64,000 bases of DNA from JAFLBI01 sp964616465 (GTDB lineage Bacteria; Bacteroidota; Bacteroidia; Chitinophagales; Chitinophagaceae), in NCBI GenBank assembly GCA_964616465.1, contig CAZTTO010000003.1:62001-126000 (forward strand), in the 5' to 3' direction. Position numbers and translations under genes: made by a program. The notes under the pieces are model-generated. The model was not told where the DNA came from, did no database searches, and saw only the letters and a program-made list of their open reading frames with translations. Shown here in pieces: positions 34,818-43,957 of this stretch; position 1 is the stretch's first letter, and the number at the start of each line of letters is the position of its first letter.

Positions 34818-35162
34818 ATGGAACAGGGTCTTGTACCTCAATATTTGCTTGAGCAAGAAGTATCACATGCTCTGTTACAAGAGCTAGGATTAGAACTGCG
34901 TGTAAATGAGCAACAACCTCTTTTAGCCGCGCTGGCTATGTTGATAGAACAACTGTTGGCACGAGATTATGAAAAGCTAGTCTATTTTCTTTATCGTGTA
35001 GATGTTTCAGAGACGAAAATCAGGGCTTTACTCGAGCAAGCTGCTGGTGAAAACACGCCTGATTTATTGGCAAGGGCAATAGTAGATCGACTTCAAGTAA
35101 AAGTATTATCCCGAAAACAATACATTATGCAAGCAGATCCAGAAGCGGGGGAATTATTCTAA
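34818..35162 (+). CDS. Helical hypothetical protein
   Basis: 114 residues, leucine-rich and mostly helical (LLEQEVSHALLQELGLELR; LLAALAMLIEQLLARDYEKLVYFLYRVDVSE). No signal peptide or known motif. Position next to the lipoprotein suggests a shared role, which I cannot name. Confidence 0.6.
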   Translation: MEQGLVPQYLLEQEVSHALLQELGLELRVNEQQPLLAALAMLIEQLLARDYEKLVYFLYRVDVSETKIRALLEQAAGENTPDLLARAIVDRLQVKVLSRKQYIMQADPEAGELF

Positions 35163-35209
35163 TGGTTTCTATTTATCCATAGAAAATTGACGCATCAAAA
35201 ATTTGAGAT

Positions 35210-35566
35210 ATGAACATTAAGCCAATAAAAAATAAAAAAGACTATACCGTTGCTATGCAGCGACTGGAGTTCATTTTTGATGCTAAAAAAGGAACTCCTG
35301 AGGGCGACGAATTAGAGATTCTTAGCATTTTAATTGATAAATATGAGCATGAACATTTTCCAATAGGACTACCAGATCCCGTTGAAGCCATAAAATTTAG
35401 AATGGAGCAGCTAGGATACAACCAGGTTGACTTGGCAAATATTCTTGGTTTAAAGAGTAGGGCCAGTGAAATCCTCAATAAAAAAAGGAAACTATCGCTT
35501 GAAATGATTCGTCTGCTTCATAACAAGTTGAATATTCCTACAGAGGTTTTAATTCAACCGTATTAA
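35210..35566 (+). CDS. HigA-type antitoxin-like helix-turn-helix protein, no toxin partner
   Basis: 118 residues. The C-terminal half is an XRE helix-turn-helix (DPVEAIKFRMEQLGYNQVDLANILGLKSRASEILNKKRKLSLEMIRLLHNKLNIPTEVL). The N-terminal half (KNKKDYTVAMQRLEFIFDAKKGTPEGDELEILSILIDKYE) is the usual HigA N-terminus. HigB-type toxin genes normally sit immediately upstream; here the 47-bp gap and the preceding gene give none. So an orphan antitoxin or a plain repressor. Confidence 0.85.
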   Translation: MNIKPIKNKKDYTVAMQRLEFIFDAKKGTPEGDELEILSILIDKYEHEHFPIGLPDPVEAIKFRMEQLGYNQVDLANILGLKSRASEILNKKRKLSLEMIRLLHNKLNIPTEVLIQPY

Positions 35567-35664
35567 TCCGCATCTAACTCAATCGTTAGTATTCCTATAA
35601 AATTCTTGAACCCTAACATTCCCAATCCCTTTTCAGCTAATTTCGCAGCACTAAAAGTGCAATT

Positions 35665-36669
35665 ATGAAATTGGTTTCTTATTTGAAGAATGGTCAAGAT
35701 CAATTAGCCATTTACCACGAAGGTTTTTTATACGATACGGATAGCTTACATCCTGATTTGCCCAGTAGCATGCAGTTTTTCCTTCAATACTGGGAAGACC
35801 TTTTTCCGATTGCACAAAAGGCCAACGAAAAAATTGTACATGGCTCTATTGGTCCAGATAAAGCGAGCGCTTCAACAGGGGTTCAATTGTTGGCGCCTGT
35901 TCCTTTCCCTGCAAGTTGTCGCGATGGCTATGCTTTTCGTCAACATGTAGCCAGTGCTCGCAGAAACAGAGGCGTACCTATGATTCCCGAATTTGATCAA
36001 TACCCAATCTTCTATTTTACGAACCACCACAGTGTGCAAGGGCCTGGTCCAGTAGTTTGTATGCCCGATCATTTTCATAAACTTGATTTTGAATTAGAGG
36101 CTGCCGTTGTGATTTGCAAGCCAGGAAGAAATGTTCCAGCAGAAGAAGCCGACGAATACATTGGCGGACTTATGATTATGAATGATATGAGTGCAAGGAC
36201 TTTGCAAATGGAAGAAATGTTGTTGAATTTGGGTCCAGCAAAAGGAAAAGATTTCAGCACTGTGATTGGTCCATGGTTGGTTACATTAGATGAACTAGCT
36301 CCATTTGAGGTTGCTCCAAAACCTGGACATACTGGAAAAAGCTGGAACTTAACTATGAAGTGTACCGTAAATGGAAAGCAAGTAAGCGAGGGTAATGTGT
36401 CGGATATGGATTGGACCTTTGCTGAAATAATAGAAAGATGTAGCTATGGCGTACAATTGCATCCTGGTGATGTAATAGGCAGTGGAACAGTAGGAACAGG
36501 TTGTTTTCTTGAATTAAATGGAACAGGCAAACTCAACGACCCTAATTACCAAGAGCAATGGCTACAAGCAGGTGATGAAGTAGTATTGGAGATTGACGGG
36601 TTAGGAAAATTAGAAAATACTATTGTTGCAGAGCAGACCGATTTTTCAATTCTTGCAAGAAAGAAGTAG
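35665..36669 (+). CDS. Fumarylacetoacetate hydrolase family protein
   Basis: 334 residues. The FAH fold spans about residues 85-325: FRQHVASARRNRG, YFTNHHSVQGPG, then the metal site around KLDFELEAAVVI, and NDMSARTLQ. C-terminal DVIGSGTVGTGCFLELNGTG is typical. Bacterial FAH-family members include hydrolases and isomerases of aromatic breakdown, so the exact reaction is open. First of a same-strand run (FAH, yjjG, alcohol dehydrogenase, RidA, membrane protein). Confidence 0.85.
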   Translation: MKLVSYLKNGQDQLAIYHEGFLYDTDSLHPDLPSSMQFFLQYWEDLFPIAQKANEKIVHGSIGPDKASASTGVQLLAPVPFPASCRDGYAFRQHVASARRNRGVPMIPEFDQYPIFYFTNHHSVQGPGPVVCMPDHFHKLDFELEAAVVICKPGRNVPAEEADEYIGGLMIMNDMSARTLQMEEMLLNLGPAKGKDFSTVIGPWLVTLDELAPFEVAPKPGHTGKSWNLTMKCTVNGKQVSEGNVSDMDWTFAEIIERCSYGVQLHPGDVIGSGTVGTGCFLELNGTGKLNDPNYQEQWLQAGDEVVLEIDGLGKLENTIVAEQTDFSILARKK

Positions 36670-36678
36670 CACCCAGGC

Positions 36679-37377
36679 ATGCCAAAGTACCAACACTTAT
36701 TTTTTGATTTAGACCATACGCTCTGGGATTTTGAATCGAACTCGCGCGTCACTTTGCAAGAGTTATATGATACCTTGCATCTTCAAGAAAAAGGAGTTGT
36801 TTCTTTTGATTTTTTCTTTGAACGATATACCTACCATAATACAAGATTGTGGAAGCGATATACAAGAGGACAAATTAAACAAGAAGATTTACGCTGGAAG
36901 CGCATGTGGTTAGCATTGTTAGATGCGAAAATTGCCGATGAGCCACTAGCAAAAGAAATGGCCGTATTATTTCTTAAAAGTTTACCAGAAAAAACAACAG
37001 TCTTTCCTTACACTTTTGAGATACTTGAGTATTTAAAAAGCAAGTCCTATGAGCTACATCTCATAACAAATGGATTTGAGGAAGTGCAACAAAGAAAAAT
37101 TACAAGGTCGGGCTTAAGTCCCTATTTTACGAAAGTAGTGACATCGGAAGCTGCTCAAAGCCTAAAGCCACAGCCCGAAATATTTGACTATGCTTTGAAG
37201 TTAGCTGCAGCAAGTGCCAAGCAAAGCATCATGATTGGTGACAACCAAGATGCTGATATAAAAGGGGCTAAGAATGCTGGATGGGATACTGTTTTTGTGA
37301 ATCATATCAAAGAAGCACCCATTGTTGAACCAACTTATACCGTTATTCATTTGCAAGAGCTAGAGAATATTTTTTAG
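36679..37377 (+). CDS. yjjG: YjjG-type noncanonical pyrimidine nucleotidase (HAD family)
   Basis: 232 residues. HAD motif I FFDLDHTLWDF, motif II LITNGFEEVQQRK, motif III lysine in SLKPQPEIFDYAL, motif IV IMIGDNQDADIKGAKNAGWDTVFVN. The LITNGF and GLSPYFTKVVTSE strings match YjjG, a 5'-nucleotidase that dephosphorylates modified pyrimidine nucleotides. Cytosolic. Confidence 0.9.
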   Translation: MPKYQHLFFDLDHTLWDFESNSRVTLQELYDTLHLQEKGVVSFDFFFERYTYHNTRLWKRYTRGQIKQEDLRWKRMWLALLDAKIADEPLAKEMAVLFLKSLPEKTTVFPYTFEILEYLKSKSYELHLITNGFEEVQQRKITRSGLSPYFTKVVTSEAAQSLKPQPEIFDYALKLAAASAKQSIMIGDNQDADIKGAKNAGWDTVFVNHIKEAPIVEPTYTVIHLQELENIF

Positions 37378-37440
37378 CCACCTTCATTCTATTTTTTCTT
37401 CGGTTTTATTTCTGACATTTGTTACTCAAACTTCAGCAAT

Positions 37441-38514
37441 ATGCAGTTCAGAAACTTTAAGATGGTTGGTTATGTGGTGTATGGTCGCGGTTCCTTCAAC
37501 CAGCTTGATGAGATTTTAGCACCTCAAAGAAAAGGCGATGCTCCTATGGTGTTTTTAGTGGATCATTTTTTTACGAATCATGCTTTGTTGCAGCGTATAC
37601 CTCTTCATAAAAACGATAAACTTATTTTAGTAGATGTAACGTATGAACCTAAAACGACTTATGTTGATGAATTAGCCAATCAATTAAAAGCGTCTTTTGG
37701 TACAGTTAGTGGAATTATTGGCATTGGCGGAGGAAGTACACTTGATCTTGCTAAAGCAGTTTCGCTCATGATGAATAATCCGGGCTCTTCGGCCGACTAT
37801 CAAGGATGGGATTTGGTGAAACAACCCGGTGTGTACAAAGTTGGCATTCCAACATTGAGTGGAACAGGAGCTGAAGTAAGTCGCACAACAGTATTAACAG
37901 GCCCAACTAGAAAGCTGGGAATGAATTCAGATTTCACACCATTCGATCAAATTGTATTGGATCCAGAACTTACAAAAGACGCACCAGCAAACCAACGTTT
38001 TTATACGGGCATGGATTGTTATATTCATTGTATTGAAAGTTTAGAAGGAACCTACTTAAATGAATTCAGCAAAAGCTATGGCGAAAAGGCGTTGGAGTTG
38101 TGCAGAAAAGTTTTCTTAGAAAAAGATACTTGGGATGAAGCATCAGACGATATGCTAATGATGGCAAGTTATGCAGGCGGTATGAGCATTGCTTACAGTC
38201 AGGTTGGTGTAGCACACGCTGTTAGTTATGGTTTGAGTTATTTACTTGGCACCAAACATGGTATTGGAAACTGTATTGTTATGAATCACCTCGATGAATA
38301 CTATCCAGACGGTGTGAAAGAATTCAGAAAAATGGTAGAAAAGGGCGGCTATGATATTCCAACAGGTATATGTAGTGGTCTATCTGAAGAGCAGTTCAAT
38401 AAAATGATTGATGTTTCCTTAGGCATGAAGCCACTATGGGAAAATGCACTTGGAAAAGAGTGGGAAAAAATTATGACTCGGGAGAAGCTCCGTGCTTTAT
38501 ATGAAAAACTATAA
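37441..38514 (+). CDS. Iron-type alcohol dehydrogenase family protein, possibly KdnB
   Basis: 357 residues. Dehydrogenase family motifs: IIGIGGGSTLDLAKAVS (nucleotide site near 95), GTGAEVS, MDCYIHCIES, and a metal-site histidine in AHAVSYGLSYLLGTKHGIGN. The start VVYGRGSFNQLDEILAP recalls 3-deoxy-octulosonate 8-oxidase (KdnB), which makes 8-amino-Kdo, but I cannot confirm this by eye and no kdnA-like gene is adjacent. kdsD at 16.5 kb supplies the same Kdo pathway. Confidence 0.8.
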   Translation: MQFRNFKMVGYVVYGRGSFNQLDEILAPQRKGDAPMVFLVDHFFTNHALLQRIPLHKNDKLILVDVTYEPKTTYVDELANQLKASFGTVSGIIGIGGGSTLDLAKAVSLMMNNPGSSADYQGWDLVKQPGVYKVGIPTLSGTGAEVSRTTVLTGPTRKLGMNSDFTPFDQIVLDPELTKDAPANQRFYTGMDCYIHCIESLEGTYLNEFSKSYGEKALELCRKVFLEKDTWDEASDDMLMMASYAGGMSIAYSQVGVAHAVSYGLSYLLGTKHGIGNCIVMNHLDEYYPDGVKEFRKMVEKGGYDIPTGICSGLSEEQFNKMIDVSLGMKPLWENALGKEWEKIMTREKLRALYEKL

Positions 38515-38525
38515 ACCTTCACCTT

Positions 38526-39038
38526 ATGCGTATTGCTAGCCTAGTTTTCTTGCTCCTATTTATTCAAAAAGTTTCAGCACAAAGCCCAGAAGAACAGTTA
38601 AGAAAGCTAAACATTAGCCTTCCTGCAGTATCACAACCAATTGCTAACTATGTGAAGTTTGTACGAACTGGCAATCTCATTTTTTTAGCTGGCCATGGTC
38701 CCACAGGGGCCGACGGTGTTACAATTATCGGAAAAGTTGGTTCAGATTTGAGCATAGAGGAGGGGTATCAAGCAGCACGAACCACTGCAATTAGTTTATT
38801 GGCCACTTTACAACAAGCCATTGGTTCACTCAATAAAGTAAAGCGCATTGTTAAGGTGAATGGGTATGTCAACTGCGGAAGCGATTTTACCCAACACCCT
38901 AAAGTCATTAACGGTTGTTCTGATTTGTTGGTACAAGTATTTGGTGAAAAGGGAAAACATGCAAGAGCAGCTATGGGCATGAATTCGCTTCCAAATAATA
39001 TGGCTGTAGAAATTGAAATGGTAGTAGAAGTTGAGTAA
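38526..39038 (+). CDS. RidA/YjgF-family protein with signal peptide
   Basis: 170 residues. N-terminal signal MRIASLVFLLLFIQKVSA followed by a RidA fold: LIFLAGHGPTGADGVTIIGKVGSDLSIEEGYQAARTTAISLLATLQ and RAAMGMNSLPNNMAVEIEM. RidA proteins hydrolyse reactive enamines in the cytosol; this one is exported, and the usual catalytic arginine region is RAAMGMNSLP, the TIGR03610-type variant. Exported role unknown. Confidence 0.85.
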   Translation: MRIASLVFLLLFIQKVSAQSPEEQLRKLNISLPAVSQPIANYVKFVRTGNLIFLAGHGPTGADGVTIIGKVGSDLSIEEGYQAARTTAISLLATLQQAIGSLNKVKRIVKVNGYVNCGSDFTQHPKVINGCSDLLVQVFGEKGKHARAAMGMNSLPNNMAVEIEMVVEVE

Positions 39039-39047
39039 CTTAGACCT

Positions 39048-39722
39048 ATGCTCGAACCGGATTTGAATTATAGAAGCAGAAGAATTTTATTTGGATACGC
39101 CCTCATTGGTATGACGGCTACCGGATTGGCATTGGTTGGTTTGCCATTGTTAATCGACAATGTGTTTTCTGCTGTAGATGGTTTGCCTATTATTTTGGGA
39201 ATTGCTGGATTCCTATTGATGCTTTGGATCATTATTATTATTGGAGCAATTCGACAATACAGAAAGCACAAAGCCCAATGGTGGGTGCCACATAGAAAGG
39301 CGGGGACTTTCATCCTCATGTTCATGTGTACTCCGTTTCCTTATCTTTTAATTGCGGGAATTCCTATGTATGAAAAGTTCATGGGCAGACCTAAGCAAAC
39401 ATTTGAGCAATTAGATGCAGAAGCTCGTTCTATGAACCCTGTTTTGCCGGGCTACAATACCAGCGATGCTATAATTGAACAATACACCACAATTGATGTA
39501 AGCGATAGCACAGCAGTTAAAACCATTAGATACGGTTTTATAGAGCCAGATGGTTCAATGATTAGCGATTCTCTTTGGGCTGTTTTTGTTGCTCCACTTC
39601 CTGACACCGCAAACAAGTTTGTGCCACATGGAACTTGGTATTATTCAAATAGGAAAGGTAAAACCATTCGAATTGAAGAGTACAAAAATGGCAACTTAAT
39701 AGAAGTAAGGGAGTCTCAATAA
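39048..39722 (+). CDS. Membrane protein of unknown function
   Basis: 224 residues. Three membrane segments at about 15-34, 46-66 and 86-105, then a periplasmic or cytosolic tail rich in acidic residues ending GTWYYSNRKGKTIRIEEYKNGNLIE, reminiscent of MORN-variant repeats. No firm family. Confidence 0.65.
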   Translation: MLEPDLNYRSRRILFGYALIGMTATGLALVGLPLLIDNVFSAVDGLPIILGIAGFLLMLWIIIIIGAIRQYRKHKAQWWVPHRKAGTFILMFMCTPFPYLLIAGIPMYEKFMGRPKQTFEQLDAEARSMNPVLPGYNTSDAIIEQYTTIDVSDSTAVKTIRYGFIEPDGSMISDSLWAVFVAPLPDTANKFVPHGTWYYSNRKGKTIRIEEYKNGNLIEVRESQ

Positions 39723-39790
39723 TCCACTCCTGTAAAGTTTGCTGCCTACCCACTAAAACAAATTACCTTTATTCCTTGTCTTAACCCTCT

Positions 39791-40864
39791 ATGATGCAGC
39801 GTATAATTATTGGTGCTTGCTTCGGGCTAATGAGTCTGGTTGCTTGCCAAAGTAAAAAGAAAGAAGAACCCAAATCTGGAGGTCCAGGAGGTGGTTCTGG
39901 TGGTCCTCAACCCGTTCAAGTAGATATTATTTTGGCTTCTAAGCAGTCAATACAGGCACCACTTGAAGCCAATGGTTCTGTGTTAGCTGATGAAACGGCA
40001 GAAATTCGGCCAGAAATCAGTGGCAGACTAACCTATTTAAATATGCCAGATGGAGCCGCTGTTACTAAAGGAGCACTATTAGGAAAAATTTACGATGGAG
40101 ACTTACAGGCTCAAGTCAAAAAGGTTAAAGTACAACTCTCATTGGCCGAAACCCAAGAAGCTAGGCTAAAAAAGCTATTGGCCATAAATGGTATTAATCA
40201 ATCTGATTATGACATTGCTTTGAATCAAGTAAATGTGTTGAAAGCTGATTTAGAAATTTTAGAGGCACAAATTGAAAGAACTTTGATTAAAGCGCCATTC
40301 TCTGGTGTACTTGGTTTGCGCATGATTAGTCCGGGTGCTTATGTTACACCTCAAACATTAATGGGGACCATTCAACAAATTGACAAGGTCAAAATTGATT
40401 TTACCGTACCAGAAGACTTTGGCCATTTGGTTAAAAAAGGTGCACGAGTTAACGTAAGTACAGCGGAAGGTAAAAAAGGAGCTGCCACTATATTAGCTAC
40501 AGAGCCACAAATAAGTACTACTACTCGCAATATTCGTGCACGTGCTTACCTAGAAGGAATAAGGCCTGCACCCGGCAGTTTCGTAAAAGTTGAAATTACT
40601 AATGCAGAAGCAGGTAAAACTTATATAGTTGTACCAGCAAACGCTGTTATTCCAGATGCAAGGTCTAAAAAAGTGATAGTAGTACGTGATGGTAAGGGTG
40701 TATTTACCAATGTAAAAACAGGAGTAAGAACAGCAAGCGGACTAGCTGTAACAGAAGGTCTTCAGCCAGGGGATAGTGTAATAGTAACCGGTGTATTGTT
40801 TGTTCGTCCAAACAACCCCGTAAAAATTCGTTCTGTAAAACAGCTGGAGGATTTGAATCAGTAA
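39791..40864 (+). CDS. RND efflux periplasmic adaptor (membrane fusion protein)
   Basis: 357 residues. Lipoprotein signal MMQRIIIGACFGLMSLVAC, then a glycine-rich linker (GGPGGGSGG), a lipoyl-like hairpin (EIRPEISGRLTYLNMPDGAAVTKGALLGKIYDGDLQAQVKKVKVQLS), beta-barrel (LIKAPFSGVLGLRMISPGAYVT) and a membrane-proximal domain. AcrA/MexA type. The inner-membrane pump gene follows 21 bp later; no outer-membrane TolC gene is present here. Confidence 0.93.
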   Translation: MMQRIIIGACFGLMSLVACQSKKKEEPKSGGPGGGSGGPQPVQVDIILASKQSIQAPLEANGSVLADETAEIRPEISGRLTYLNMPDGAAVTKGALLGKIYDGDLQAQVKKVKVQLSLAETQEARLKKLLAINGINQSDYDIALNQVNVLKADLEILEAQIERTLIKAPFSGVLGLRMISPGAYVTPQTLMGTIQQIDKVKIDFTVPEDFGHLVKKGARVNVSTAEGKKGAATILATEPQISTTTRNIRARAYLEGIRPAPGSFVKVEITNAEAGKTYIVVPANAVIPDARSKKVIVVRDGKGVFTNVKTGVRTASGLAVTEGLQPGDSVIVTGVLFVRPNNPVKIRSVKQLEDLNQ

Positions 40865-40885
40865 CACTTTAATGTAAGAGGCGGT

Positions 40886-43800
40886 ATGAATATTTCTGAA
40901 TTGGCGTTGAAGCGGCCTATACTGGCCACGGTAATGAACATTTTAATTGTTCTTTTCGGTGCAGTAGGCTATACTTTTTTATCAGTGCGCGATTACCCAG
41001 CCATTGATCCTCCAATTGTAAACGTGCGCACATCGTATGCTGGCGCCAATTCTGATATCATAGAAAGCCAAATTACTGAGCCGCTGGAAAAAGCCATCAA
41101 CGGTATTCCAGGCATTCGTACAATTACCTCATCATCTAGCAATAGTAACAGTAATATTACTGTTGAATTTAACATTAGCGAAGACCTTGAGGCTGCAACC
41201 AATGATGTACGCGACAAAGTATCTCAAGCCATTCGTAACCTGCCGCAAGATATTGATGCACCACCTGTAGTTAGCAAAGCAGACGCCAATAGTGATTTTA
41301 TCATTATGCTGGCCATTCAAAGTGAAAGCAAGGGTTTACTTGAGCTTAGCGATTATGCTGAAAACGTATTAGTAGAAAGATTTCAGACGATTCCTGAAGT
41401 GAGCGGTGTAAACTTATTTGGACAAAAAAGACCCTCTATGAGGTTGTGGATTGATCCAGATAAACTCAACAAGTACAATCTGGCGTTTTCTGATATTACA
41501 ACCGCATTAAACAGAGAGAATGTTGAAATTCCATCGGGGAAAATATATGGACAAAACACAGAATTGACTATCCGCGCATTGGGGCGATTAACTACAGAAA
41601 AGGATTTTGCAGATTTAATCATTCGTCAAGATAATGAAGGTATAGTTCGATTAAGCGATTTAGCGAGGGTGGAGGTTGGTCCAGAGTCAGAAGAATTTAG
41701 CTGGCGATTAAACGGGTTGTCTGCTGTTGGTTTGGCTATCATTCCTCAACCCGGCGCTAACTATATTAAAATTGCTGATGAGTTTTATAAACGTCTTGAT
41801 GATATCAAGCGCACACAAAAAGCCGATGTACAATTAACAACACTTATAGATGTTACGCTCAATGTGCGTAAAGCCATTCAGGAGGTTGAAGAAACACTGC
41901 TAATTGCCTTTTCTTTAGTTGTCTTGGTGATATTCTTATTCTTCCGTAACTGGCTCATTGCTATTCGTCCGTTAATAGATATTCCAATCTCCTTAGTTGC
42001 TACATTTTTTATCATGTACTTGTTTGGGTTCTCCATTAATGTACTTACGTTGTTGGGGATTGTGCTTGCTACAGGATTGGTGGTAGATGATGGTATTGTA
42101 GTAACTGAAAATATTTTTAGAAAACTAGAAAGTGGATTGCCTATACGAAAAGCTGCATTAGAAGGAAGTAAGGAAATATTTTTTGCTGTTATTTCGACTT
42201 CGCTGACACTTGCTGTTGTTTTTCTGCCAGTAATTTTCTTGCAAGGCTTTGTTGGCTCTTTGTTCAGAGAATTTGGAATTGTTGTAGCTGCTGCTGTATT
42301 AATTTCTGCATTTGTTTCATTAACTATTACCCCTGTATTAAACGTTTATTTAAATAGAAATAAAACAGGCCACGGTTGGTTCTACGACAAAACAGAGCCG
42401 TTCTTCAAGGGAATGGAAAATGGCTATAGAAATTTGCTTATTGCTTTTATGCGCGTGCGTTGGATAGCGTGGATTGTTGTATTGCTTTGCGGCGGACTTA
42501 TTTATTTAATTGGAAAAGATTTGCCCAGCGAGTTAGCGCCAATTGAAGACCGAAGCAGCATTCGCTTTTCTATTACTGGTCCAGAGGGGGCAAGCTATAG
42601 TTACATGACTGATGCTGGTGATAAGCTGGTTAATTTTTTATACGATTCTATTCCTGAAAGAAAGTTTGTATTCAATGCTATTCCTGGTTTTGGATCGAGT
42701 GGCGTAAACAGCGGCTTTGCTCGTTTGCGCTTAATAGATCCAGAAGACAGAGAAAGATCTCAGTCGGATATTGTAAAAGATGTATCAAAAAAACTTAGCA
42801 GATTTAATCAAATCCGCGTATTTCCTATTGAAGAGCAAACAATTTCTGTTGGTTTTGGCTCAAGAGGTAGCCTACCTGTTCAATACATTATACAAAACCT
42901 CGACTTTGAAAAGATTAAAACTGTTATTCCAGAGTTTTTAGAAGAAGCCAGAAAAGATCCCACATTCCAAAATGTTGATGTTAACCTCAAATTCAATAAG
43001 CCTGAACTAGAAATCACCATTGATCGACTAAAAGCAAAAGACTTAGGATTAAGTACAACAGACGTTGCAGAGGTTGTGCAAAGTGCATTTAGTGGAAGAA
43101 GGGTTGGCTACTATACATCGAACGGCAGACAATATCAAGTAATTTCACAAGTTGAATTGAAAGATCGTTTACAACCATCAGATATTGAGAAATTATTTGT
43201 GCGGAATAACAGAGGTGAAAGAATTCCCCTTACATCTGTCATTAAGATGGAAGAAAACTCTAATCCGCCTACTTTGTATCATTACAATCGATTTAAGTCG
43301 GCTACCATCTCTGCGTCACTAGCAGAGGGTAAAACAATTGGAGATGGTGTAAAAGCAATGCGTGCTATTGGCGACAAATTGTTGGATGAAACTTTTCAAA
43401 CTTCTTTAAGCGGTCCTTCTCGCGATTATGAAGAAAGCTCTTCTAATACCTCCTTTGCATTTTTATTAGCACTCGTATTAATTTACTTGTTGTTGGCAGG
43501 ACAGTTTGAAAGTTTCAAAGACCCATTCACAATTATGCTTACAGTTCCTATGGCAATTGCGGGAGCTGTGTTGAGTTTGTGGATGCTGGATCAAACAATC
43601 AACATCTTCTCTCAAATAGGTATGATTATGCTGATTGGGTTGGTAACCAAAAATGGTATATTAATTGTTGAATTTGCTAATCAGAAAAGAGATCGTGGCA
43701 TGTCGAAAATGGATGCAGTGATTGATGCGGCAACACAGCGATTACGCCCTATTCTCATGACTTCCTTTGCAACAGCACTGGGTGCTTTGCCTATTGCTAT

Positions 43801-43957
43801 TAGTTTTGGAGCAGCATCTACCAGTCGTATGCCGCTGGGAACTGTTGTAGTTGGTGGAATTATGTTTTCACTAATACTTACACTTTTTGTTATTCCTGCT
43901 GTTTATAGTTTCATCAGCGGTAAGAAGAGAGGAAGAGTTACAACAATTAATGAATAA
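40886..43957 (+). CDS. RND efflux transporter, AcrB family inner-membrane pump
   Basis: 1023 residues, full length. Twelve membrane segments and two large periplasmic loops. LKRPILATVMNILIVLFGAVGYTFL begins it; TGLVVDDGIVVTENIFRKLE contains the conserved proton-relay aspartates of TM4, and a second half ends GLVTKNGILIVEFANQKR with RPILMTSFATALGALPIA. Substrates cannot be inferred. The stop is directly followed by the stop of the convergent GH5 gene, with no gap. Confidence 0.95.
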   Translation: MNISELALKRPILATVMNILIVLFGAVGYTFLSVRDYPAIDPPIVNVRTSYAGANSDIIESQITEPLEKAINGIPGIRTITSSSSNSNSNITVEFNISEDLEAATNDVRDKVSQAIRNLPQDIDAPPVVSKADANSDFIIMLAIQSESKGLLELSDYAENVLVERFQTIPEVSGVNLFGQKRPSMRLWIDPDKLNKYNLAFSDITTALNRENVEIPSGKIYGQNTELTIRALGRLTTEKDFADLIIRQDNEGIVRLSDLARVEVGPESEEFSWRLNGLSAVGLAIIPQPGANYIKIADEFYKRLDDIKRTQKADVQLTTLIDVTLNVRKAIQEVEETLLIAFSLVVLVIFLFFRNWLIAIRPLIDIPISLVATFFIMYLFGFSINVLTLLGIVLATGLVVDDGIVVTENIFRKLESGLPIRKAALEGSKEIFFAVISTSLTLAVVFLPVIFLQGFVGSLFREFGIVVAAAVLISAFVSLTITPVLNVYLNRNKTGHGWFYDKTEPFFKGMENGYRNLLIAFMRVRWIAWIVVLLCGGLIYLIGKDLPSELAPIEDRSSIRFSITGPEGASYSYMTDAGDKLVNFLYDSIPERKFVFNAIPGFGSSGVNSGFARLRLIDPEDRERSQSDIVKDVSKKLSRFNQIRVFPIEEQTISVGFGSRGSLPVQYIIQNLDFEKIKTVIPEFLEEARKDPTFQNVDVNLKFNKPELEITIDRLKAKDLGLSTTDVAEVVQSAFSGRRVGYYTSNGRQYQVISQVELKDRLQPSDIEKLFVRNNRGERIPLTSVIKMEENSNPPTLYHYNRFKSATISASLAEGKTIGDGVKAMRAIGDKLLDETFQTSLSGPSRDYEESSSNTSFAFLLALVLIYLLLAGQFESFKDPFTIMLTVPMAIAGAVLSLWMLDQTINIFSQIGMIMLIGLVTKNGILIVEFANQKRDRGMSKMDAVIDAATQRLRPILMTSFATALGALPIAISFGAASTSRMPLGTVVVGGIMFSLILTLFVIPAVYSFISGKKRGRVTTINE

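Noticed and set aside
34818..35162. Toxin partner of the HigA-like gene
   Set aside because: The helical leucine-rich product shows none of the HigB/RelE strands and charged residues, so it is not called a toxin.
40886..43957. Complete tripartite efflux operon
   Set aside because: No TolC-type outer-membrane factor follows; only the adaptor and pump are present.
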